Below are positions 1 through 5,571 of a stretch of DNA of 10,049 nt, piece by piece. The position numbers and the translations under genes are program-made. The notes under the pieces were generated by a model. It had not been told where the DNA came from, made no database searches, and worked only from the letters and a program-made list of their open reading frames with translations. Within the stretch, counting starts at the first letter, position 1. Each line of letters starts with the position of its first letter. Origin of the DNA: Gammaproteobacteria bacterium. GTDB taxonomy: Bacteria > Pseudomonadota > Gammaproteobacteria > Competibacterales > Competibacteraceae. The DNA lies in contig JAIFNF010000230.1 in NCBI GenBank assembly GCA_020047885.1, positions 1-10,049 of the forward strand, written 5' to 3'.

Positions 1-642
1 AAAGCCGAAACCATGCCGCTGTCCGTCCGGCAATGGACGTGCGCCCACTGCGGCGCTGAACATGACCGTGACATCAACGCGGCCCAGAATAGCTGCTATG
101 CCGGTAAAGTCGACTGGAACGTCCTCGATCCGGCGGTGTTCATCCCCGTCGCCTCCCCAGATCCGACCTTGACCCTGCACACCGCGATCGTGGCCTTGCC
201 TCATTTGAAACGCCAGGTTCGCGTCGTCGTCGTCACCGAGACCCGCACCCGCCGCCGAGCCCTTCTCTTTAGTACCGATATCCACCTCGACCCCGTGACC
301 TTATATCGGTATTACAAAGCCCGCTTTCAGATTGAATTCCTGTTCCGCGACAGCAAGCAATATGCCGGACTCACCCACTGCCAAGCCCGGTCGACCACCG
401 CGATCACCTTTCACGTCAACGCCAGCCTCACCGCCGTCTCCCTCAGTAAACTTCAGGCGGTCCAGGCCACCGGCGGGGTGCCGACCCCGTTTTCCATGGC
501 CAGCCTCGTGCGCCGCGCCTTCAACGCCCATTTCCTCCAGAAAATTATCGCGTACTTAGCCCAGAGGCAGACCTTGACCGAAAACAGTCCCGAGTATGAA
601 ACCCTTTGTAATTACGGCATCATTCATTCTATGCCCACCTAA
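1..642 (+). pseudogene. Chimeric transposase remnant: TnpB/OrfB zinc-ribbon tail fused in frame to IS4-family transposase C-terminus
   Basis: The reading frame is open to the left edge, so the ATG at 13 is probably internal. The first part contains WTCAHCGAEHDRDINAAQN (W8 to N26 counted from that ATG), the second Cys pair and HDRDINAA signature that end the zinc ribbon of IS200/IS605 TnpB proteins. From about Y29 (base 97) the sequence changes family. GKVDWN leads into an IS4-type DDE transposase with FSTD (D89) and a full Y-x2-R-x3-E-x6-K motif: Y101, R104, E108, K115. The first catalytic Asp and the N-terminal half of the IS4 protein are missing, and so is most of TnpB, so neither enzyme should work. 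The ORF ends at 642. The bases just after it (646-658, CTGTCCGAACTAT) may be the IS4-element right end, but the partner inverted repeat is not present to confirm this. The fusion is seen directly. Whether it is expressed is unknown. Confidence 0.8.
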
Positions 643-674
643 AAACTGTCCGAACTATGGTTAATACGGGTTCG

Positions 675-694
675 CCGCCCCAGATCCAGGGCGG
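675..694 (-). terminator. Weak hairpin downstream of msrB
   Basis: CCGCCC (675-680) can pair with GGGCGG (689-694) around an 8-base loop, with a possible G-T pair outside. It lies about 30 bases beyond the msrB stop, between convergent msrB and the transposase remnant. No T-run follows directly on either strand, so it is not a standard intrinsic terminator. The role is inferred from position only. Confidence 0.25.
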
Positions 695-723
695 TCACCG
701 GATAATGGCTGTGTTCAGATTAT

Positions 724-1137
724 TCAGGCGCGGTGGTCTCGTTCTGCCCGTTCTAGGTTCAGCGCTGCCGAGTTAATGCAATAGCGCAACCCGGTCGGCG
801 CTGGGCCATCTTGGAACACGTGGCCCAGATGCGCCCCGCAATCCGCACACAGGACTTCGGTGCGGCGCATGAACAGGCTGTGGTCATTGGCGGTAGCTAC
901 TTGCTCATCCGCAGTCGGCGCCCAGAAACTCGGCCAGCCACTGCCCGAATCAAACTTGGTTTCCGCCTCGAACAGCGACGCGCCACAGCACACGCAGCGA
1001 TAAACGCCCGGCTCGTGGCAATCGTGGTAGGCACCGGTGAAAGCCGGTTCGGTTCCTTTCTGGCGGCAGATTCGATACTGCTCCGGGGTGAGTTGCGAGC
1101 GCCAGTCGGCGTCGGTTTTGGTGATTTTTTGGCTCAT
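724..1137 (-). CDS. msrB: Peptide-methionine (R)-S-oxide reductase MsrB
   Basis: This 137-residue protein has the length and motifs of MsrB, the cytoplasmic repair enzyme that reduces the R-epimer of methionine sulfoxide in proteins, normally with thioredoxin. The structural zinc ligands are visible as two CxxC pairs, C48/C51 (CVCC) and C97/C100 (CADC). The family signatures YDSG-WPSF (here [11 protein letters not shown], 61-71), HLGHVF (103-108) and the catalytic Cys in RYCINSAAL (C120) are all present. The residue that is often the resolving Cys (SGCGWPSF in E. coli) is Ser66 here, so regeneration must use another Cys (C24 or C40 are candidates) or a different reductant. The ATG at 1137 has AGAGGA upstream at a workable distance. 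It overlaps the stop of the upstream Uma2-type gene by ATGA, so translation is probably coupled and the two are cotranscribed. The identification is secure. The resolving mechanism is inferred. Confidence 0.96.
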   Translation of the reverse strand: MSQKITKTDADWRSQLTPEQYRICRQKGTEPAFTGAYHDCHEPGVYRCVCCGASLFEAETKFDSGSGWPSFWAPTADEQVATANDHSLFMRRTEVLCADCGAHLGHVFQDGPAPTGLRYCINSAALNLERAERDHRA

Positions 1138-1985
1138 ACCGATTCCTCTCCAGTGAAAACCTGCTGATCAAAGATCAATTCCGCCTGCTCTACCCGTGCG
1201 GCGTTCAATAACCAGCGTTGCAGGGTTTCCTGATCATGACCGGTCTGTAGCCGAGCCTCAACCGTCGCATCCACCGCCAACCCACGCCCTCGCAGCAGCG
1301 CCAGAATAGCGCTGACCATGCCCTCCTCACGGCCCTCCTCACGGCCCTCTTCACGGCCCTCTTCACGGCCCTCTTCACGGCCTTCATCGCGCACATCATT
1401 CAGGTTGGCATACCCCCGGCGTTGCAACAGATTCCGCAAGACCACCTCATGGGCCGCATCCCGGTCGAACAACGCCCGCACCGGCACCGGGTTACGCAAT
1501 ACCCCCGGCGCTTCCAGCAGATCGCTGGCGGTATAGGTCTTCATCGGTCCATCCGGGCGATGGACTTCCACCCGTTGCAGCCCGACCAAGCGCACCACCC
1601 ACACCAGGCGCGTCCCGGCCGCCAGCAGTTCGGCGATCTTCTCGCGCAATTCCCGTTCATCCTGACCCGGACCCGCGTATTCCACTGCCAGCGGCGGCGC
1701 TTCAGTCAACCAGGTGCTATTCCCACTGGGCGGCGTCGTTCGCACCACCACGTCGGGCGCTCGTAACGTCCCGCCGTCCGGACTGATGCCGACATCCGCA
1801 CCGGTCCATTGCACATCCGGATCGCTATCCAGCACCAGCCCGCCCTTGACGCTACCGGAGCCGTGTTGCCAGCCCGCCGGCGCACAGTAAATCGGATGAC
1901 CATTAGAGAGTTCATAGCGGTCGCCATCGCGCAATTGGTCGGCGTGAAACGGACCGGGGGCAAAACGTCGCAGTGAATCAGTCAT
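1134..1985 (-). CDS. Uma2 family (DUF820) PD-(D/E)xK nuclease-like protein with REEG repeat
   Basis: Residues about 10-140 match the Uma2/DUF820 restriction-endonuclease-like fold: RYELSNG (23-29), APDVVV with D78, VEYAGPGQ with E102, then K116 and [10 protein letters not shown] (122-131). D78, E102 and K116 are the likely PD-(D/E)xK metal-site residues. Residues 201-222 are a tetrapeptide repeat (REEG about five times), highly charged and probably a helical linker. The tail (224-283) is a small helical segment of the kind often found at the end of Uma2 and Rpn-type proteins. Members of this family are abundant in cyanobacteria and some proteobacteria and their biological role is poorly defined. 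I chose the ATG at 1985 (283 residues) because GGAGG (1991-1995) lies 5 bases upstream. The in-frame TTG at 1997 overlaps that ribosome site. The gene follows the effector-like gene by 73 bases and overlaps msrB downstream. Confidence 0.85.
   Translation of the reverse strand: MTDSLRRFAPGPFHADQLRDGDRYELSNGHPIYCAPAGWQHGSGSVKGGLVLDSDPDVQWTGADVGISPDGGTLRAPDVVVRTTPPSGNSTWLTEAPPLAVEYAGPGQDERELREKIAELLAAGTRLVWVVRLVGLQRVEVHRPDGPMKTYTASDLLEAPGVLRNPVPVRALFDRDAAHEVVLRNLLQRRGYANLNDVRDEGREEGREEGREEGREEGREEGMVSAILALLRGRGLAVDATVEARLQTGHDQETLQRWLLNAARVEQAELIFDQQVFTGEESV
1321..1380. repeat. 12-bp tandem repeat (5 copies) inside the Uma2-type gene
   Basis: Five consecutive 12-base units read CCCTCCTCACGG or CCCTCTTCACGG on the plus strand (starts 1321, 1333, 1345, 1357, 1369). 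A decayed sixth unit spans 1381-1392. The first two copies differ from the next three by one base. On the minus strand each unit encodes the REEG tetrapeptide. The repeat is a multiple of three, so copy-number change by slippage would lengthen or shorten the linker without breaking the frame. Confidence 0.93.
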
Positions 1986-1990
1986 AAGAA

Positions 1991-1995
1991 CCTCC
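1991..1995 (-). promoter_or_regulatory. Ribosome binding site that fixes the Uma2-type start
   Basis: GGAGG on the minus strand, 5 bases before the ATG at 1985. It includes the G of the alternative TTG start (1995-1997), so that longer start is unlikely to be used. Confidence 0.8.
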
Positions 1996-2011
1996 AAAAA
2001 TGAGCAACATG

Positions 2012-2040
2012 CGGTTAGAAGCGCTTTTGCGCAATGTCAA
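2012..2040 (-). promoter_or_regulatory. Possible promoter for the Uma2-type/msrB pair
   Basis: In the 73-base gap after the effector-like gene, the minus strand has a perfect -35 hexamer TTGACA (2035-2040). It is followed at 17 bases by TAACCG (2012-2017), a poor -10. The spacer contains the short palindrome GCGCAAAAGCGC (2021-2032), which could be an operator or a small hairpin. The spacing is ideal but the -10 is weak, so activation or another sigma factor may be needed. Confidence 0.35.
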
Positions 2041-2058
2041 TTTTGATCAAAGTTTAAA

Positions 2059-4509
2059 TCAAAGCTTTTCGGCATAGGCGAGATAACAGTTCTTCGTGGT
2101 AAAACCAGTTTGCGTAAGGTCTTGACGACCCCAGGCATCGGTATAATTCTCATCGTTATCCGATTTCAACAATACGGTCACATTACCGTTCTCAAGATGG
2201 TTTTGAAACCCTTCGAGCCGTAACCGTGCCGCACGGGCTTCACTATCGCCAACTTGTAAACTCAGGGCTTCTTCAAATTTTTGCGGATCAATATTCATGA
2301 CTTTGTCATATTGTTCCTGGTCAATCATCGGCGGGTAACCTTTGCAATATGTACCGCTGAATGTGGTTCGATAATCCTTGGTGTTTTGCCCTTTTTCATT
2401 TTCACTTTCCAGGAATTTCCCAATATCCGTCACTTCGGTACCGAAGCTGCCGTCGTGGTCGAATCCACGGACTTGCACCACTCCATCTTTAACATCAATA
2501 TTGATATTTTTTGAGTGTCGATCCATTTGCGCCGTGAGAATATCCAGGATTTGCAGGTCAACAAGTTGTTTTCGCATTTGCCCCCGCTCGTTGGTAGTCA
2601 TGGTCTTGGTATTGGCGGATCCAATGCCTGATCCCGGTGCCAGTTCCATCACCAATCCTACGCGATGGTCAATTACCGCATACTGGCTCTTTGCCGCCAC
2701 CGGGGTATTGAGAAATGCGCCGACCACATCAGTCACCATATTGCGGGCGCTTTGCTTCCCATCATTAGCGCCAGTTCCAAGCACCTGTACGTAACCCGCT
2801 GTTAAACCGCTAATCGGCTCTGCTTTAAAAATCCCTTTACTGCCATCGCGAAACTCAACCAGTCGCACCTGGTTCATTGCTCCTGCGCCGAAGTGTTTGG
2901 AGGCGAGTACATCTTTATCGCTGCAGGAAATGTTTTTCTCCTGAATATTCATTCGCCCAAGATCGTTGTCAAAACGCAGTTCCTGAAGTCTGCCCCGGGC
3001 GATTTTGATATCCCCTTTCGCTTCCTGCAAGACCTTTGCCGTCGTGTCAATGTCAAATTCCAACGACTTCATGGCATAAAATGCCAGAGCGAGCGGAACT
3101 GCTTTTTTGAACGCTGCCGCAGCTTGGTCAATCGACAGGGTGCGCGTGTTGGTGCTGACATTGAAATCGCCGGAACTCATCCATTGAGGTTTATGGGCGC
3201 TTTCACTAAAAGGCCGATATTCGGCGATTTGTTCTGGAGTAAAACCCGCTTGGTGCGCGGCGAGTATTTCCTTGGCTGATAGCGGAAAAAAGCGGGTTTC
3301 CTCCATGCTCGTCGCCGCTTTTACCAGATCCATCGGTACCTTGGCATCAATCAATTCTTGGGCGCCAGGCACTCCTTGCCGATCGCTCGGCCCAATCCCC
3401 ATCCGCGCATACTCTCCCAGTTCGCCTAGGTTTTTTGCGGAATACCCATTATTGGCCAATTGCTTCATCACATGGGTATCGGTAATCCCGACAGTCTTGA
3501 ACGCACGAACTGCTTCGGGCGTAACCCGCACTAACTTGCTTGATGTATCAAAAAGTAGTTCCATCATTTTTGGATTCGTGACCCCCGCATCGCAATAGGC
3601 GCTCGCTATCTTTGGATCAAATCCTTCAATACCATTAAGGCTGTAATTACCCAAATTCCTGATTCCAGAGGCATCGATCCTTTTTAACACATCGGCGTAT
3701 TTCGCATCATTACTAAGTCTGATGAATTTAGGCAAAGTCGTTGGGGCCGCAGACTGGACTCCGGCTATTCTGATCGTAGATACAAACGCTTCCGGGTTGC
3801 GAAGACCAGCGCCAAACTCCAGCGCTTCTTTAAAGCCCAGACCCGCTTGTAAAAATGCTCCAGCCGCCGTGCTTGACACGCCTTTGTCCGCTAGTTGTCG
3901 CGCCTGATCCAGGGTGAAACCGGCTGAAACCATGCTGGCTATCGTTGACAGGGAAGCTTTCGACGGCTGCGCCATCGGGTCGCTCTGCGCCACGCTCTGG
4001 AACACTTTCAGGTAATCATCCCGTTGCGCGGCCACCTGCGCTTTCATCGCGATCAAGGCCTCCTGCATGTCGCCTGATTTATTCAGGATCGCCCGATCCA
4101 GATGGTGATCCAGAGCAGTAAACGCTTGCCCGACCTGTGTCATCTGCACATTCAGTTTCTCGAATGCCTGTTCGCCGGTGAGTACCCGCATCCCGCTGGT
4201 GAGTTGATGAAAACGATCCAGATCCTTGAGAATCGCCCGGGTATCCGTATCGCGGAAGGCTTGCAGGCTGAACCGGGCGATACCCAGTTCTTGCCGGAAT
4301 TCGCTGGACGTCGGCAACGGTCCCACACGCCGCGCTGCCAGCGAAGTCGCCTGCTGCGGTACATCATCGCCGCCTTCGACACGCAGATTCGGGATTTCAA
4401 CCGCGATGTTCTTGCCACCGAGTTGTCCCTCAGTTTGGGGTAGTTCGCCGGTCGTATGTTGCTGGACATCGAGGTTGCTGCGAATGGGGGCGTTATTTTG
4501 AATGCACAT
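2059..4509 (-). CDS. Large putative type III secretion effector with C-terminal atypical kinase-like domain
   Basis: I do not recognise this 816-residue protein as a named effector. Residues 1-60 are polar, rich in Gln, Thr and Asn and without a hydrophobic signal peptide, as expected for a type III secretion signal. Residues about 70-175 look helical and may hold the chaperone-binding part. Residues about 190-440 contain loosely repeated helical units with an 'aGf/aGv...A' pattern (AGFTLDQA at 196, AGLGFKEA at 222, AGVTNPKM at 308, VGITDTHV at 340, AGFTPEQI at 421). Residues about 538-700 resemble atypical kinases (PI3/4-kinase, HipA and related bacterial effector kinases): a glycine-containing GAGAMNQV (541-548), a candidate ATP-binding Lys in GIFKAEP (K562), VGLVMELAPG (617-626), a catalytic-loop-like MDRHSKN (D663, N668) and a metal-binding-like GFDHDGSFG (D684 or D686). 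The ATG at 4509 has GAGGA 9 bases upstream and lies 12 bases after the chaperone-like gene. The gene is lower in GC than its neighbours. The motifs are seen. Kinase activity and secretion are inferred. Confidence 0.7.
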   Translation of the reverse strand: MCIQNNAPIRSNLDVQQHTTGELPQTEGQLGGKNIAVEIPNLRVEGGDDVPQQATSLAARRVGPLPTSSEFRQELGIARFSLQAFRDTDTRAILKDLDRFHQLTSGMRVLTGEQAFEKLNVQMTQVGQAFTALDHHLDRAILNKSGDMQEALIAMKAQVAAQRDDYLKVFQSVAQSDPMAQPSKASLSTIASMVSAGFTLDQARQLADKGVSSTAAGAFLQAGLGFKEALEFGAGLRNPEAFVSTIRIAGVQSAAPTTLPKFIRLSNDAKYADVLKRIDASGIRNLGNYSLNGIEGFDPKIASAYCDAGVTNPKMMELLFDTSSKLVRVTPEAVRAFKTVGITDTHVMKQLANNGYSAKNLGELGEYARMGIGPSDRQGVPGAQELIDAKVPMDLVKAATSMEETRFFPLSAKEILAAHQAGFTPEQIAEYRPFSESAHKPQWMSSGDFNVSTNTRTLSIDQAAAAFKKAVPLALAFYAMKSLEFDIDTTAKVLQEAKGDIKIARGRLQELRFDNDLGRMNIQEKNISCSDKDVLASKHFGAGAMNQVRLVEFRDGSKGIFKAEPISGLTAGYVQVLGTGANDGKQSARNMVTDVVGAFLNTPVAAKSQYAVIDHRVGLVMELAPGSGIGSANTKTMTTNERGQMRKQLVDLQILDILTAQMDRHSKNINIDVKDGVVQVRGFDHDGSFGTEVTDIGKFLESENEKGQNTKDYRTTFSGTYCKGYPPMIDQEQYDKVMNIDPQKFEEALSLQVGDSEARAARLRLEGFQNHLENGNVTVLLKSDNDENYTDAWGRQDLTQTGFTTKNCYLAYAEKL

Positions 4510-4521
4510 TGTGAATCGTCC

Positions 4522-4995
4522 TCAGACACGAATGAAATGGGCGGCAATAATCGGTTCAGAAACCACCGATGGCGTCGATACGGTTTCAAAGTCCGCCGCC
4601 GCCAGCCGCTCGATCCAGATTTCCGCCGTCTGCACGAAAGCCTCCAGCCAGTTCTGAAACATCAAGCCATCGAGCGGCGCCAGCGGCGTGTGCGCCGCCA
4701 ATAAAATCGTGCACTCATCCAACCGAACGCTCAGTGTCGCTCCGCCGGTTTCTCGCCAAAAGGCGTTCGCCCGCAACACATCCAGCATCCGGGCGCTGCG
4801 TTCGGCGGTGCCGACCGGCAATTCGCCGACATCCGCAAACAGTTCGACCTGTGGCAGATCGGGGTTCAAGCGAATCGTCACGCTGACCCGATCATCGAAG
4901 CGAAAACCAATGCAATCCGCTTCATCGAGCGTCAACGCTGACAGGCCAGCCGCCTTCGCCAGGTCTTGTAACAGTCCACTGAGGATCTCACGCAT
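4522..4995 (-). CDS. CesT-like class I type III secretion chaperone
   Basis: This small protein (157 residues from this start) is acidic, with roughly twice as many Asp/Glu as Arg/Lys by eye. It has the CesT/SycE-type order of elements: an N-terminal helix (ILSGLLQDLAKAAGL), a strand with LTLDEADCIGFRFDD, strands VSVTIRL and VELFADVGELP, a helix with MLDVLRANAFW, strands with ATLSVRLDECTILLAA, and a C-terminal helix MFQNWLEAFVQTAEIWIERL. Such chaperones form dimers in the cytoplasm, bind the N-terminal 100 or so residues of one effector and deliver it to the secretion ATPase. The next gene, 12 bases downstream, is the large effector-like protein, and this pairing strongly supports the call. 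AAGGAGA lies 3 bases before an ATG at 4998 and 6 before the one at 4995, so the second is slightly preferred. No known chaperone name can be assigned. Confidence 0.8.
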   Translation of the reverse strand: MREILSGLLQDLAKAAGLSALTLDEADCIGFRFDDRVSVTIRLNPDLPQVELFADVGELPVGTAERSARMLDVLRANAFWRETGGATLSVRLDECTILLAAHTPLAPLDGLMFQNWLEAFVQTAEIWIERLAAADFETVSTPSVVSEPIIAAHFIRV

Positions 4996-5013
4996 CATCG
5001 TCTCCTTCGCTCA

Positions 5014-5571
5014 TCACGCGGACGGCCATTGTTCAAGGATCCGGCGAATGAGGTCTGGCCCCGCCGATTCGATGTCCAGCACGCCTTCCGGCTGCCGGAC
5101 CCGGCCACGGTAGTAGACATCGTGGAAGTCGCTCGCCACGATGACCCATCGTTCTCCGAATCGCCCCGCACTGCTCGTATCGAGGGCCTGCACCAGGGCG
5201 CTGGCGTCAGCCAGCGCTGCCGAAACACGTTCGCGATCATCTTCACTGGAAGAGTAGACGCCCGCCCACGCCAGTTGTACAAACACCGCCCCCGCCGGCA
5301 ACGCTACGAAATAATGCACCGCCCAGGTATTCACGCCCCGGCCCGCGACACCCAGCACGGCAAACGCCTCGTCTGGATGCTGGACGGTGTAATCAACCAT
5401 CGGTTGAAACTCGAACGGCCAGACCTCCGGTGCGTTTGGCGTAACGTAAGGTCCGTCGTCGCGCCGGATCAGCGTATTCTCGAGCGCGAGTGGAATAAAC
5501 GGTTGTGGTCCCAGGGGCACATTGCCCGCCCAGCCCGCCAGCTCATAAATTATCCCATTGATTTCTATCAT
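5014..5571 (-). CDS. Uncharacterised protein between antiporter and chaperone
   Basis: This 185-residue protein matches no family I know. It appears soluble, with no signal peptide or clear membrane helix, and mixed alpha/beta in character. Notable segments are the aromatic and proline-rich start (LAGWAGNVPLGPQPF), a middle with TWAVHYFVALPAGAVFVQLAW, and a tail with RWVIVASDFHDVYYRGRVRQ. The ATG at 5571 overlaps the antiporter stop as ATGA, with only a distant GGAGAG upstream, so it probably depends on coupling. Its stop lies 15 bases before the chaperone-like gene. The tight packing suggests a shared transcript with both neighbours, and a job linked either to the antiporter or to the secreted protein. 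Which one cannot be told from the sequence. Confidence 0.75.
   Translation of the reverse strand: MIEINGIIYELAGWAGNVPLGPQPFIPLALENTLIRRDDGPYVTPNAPEVWPFEFQPMVDYTVQHPDEAFAVLGVAGRGVNTWAVHYFVALPAGAVFVQLAWAGVYSSSEDDRERVSAALADASALVQALDTSSAGRFGERWVIVASDFHDVYYRGRVRQPEGVLDIESAGPDLIRRILEQWPSA

Noticed and set aside
1321..1392. CRISPR array
   Set aside because: The 12-base units are directly adjacent with no spacers, and they are coding.
1318..1536. Plus-strand SRPSSRPS repeat protein
   Set aside because: It is the antisense of the REEG repeat in the Uma2-type gene; it has no ribosome site and no known family.
1986..1997. TTG start for the Uma2-type gene
   Set aside because: It overlaps the GGAGG that serves the ATG at 1985.
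2042..2060. FNR/ANR-like box (TTGAT...ATCAA)
   Set aside because: The half-sites are 10 bases apart instead of 4, and the run overlaps the end of the effector gene.
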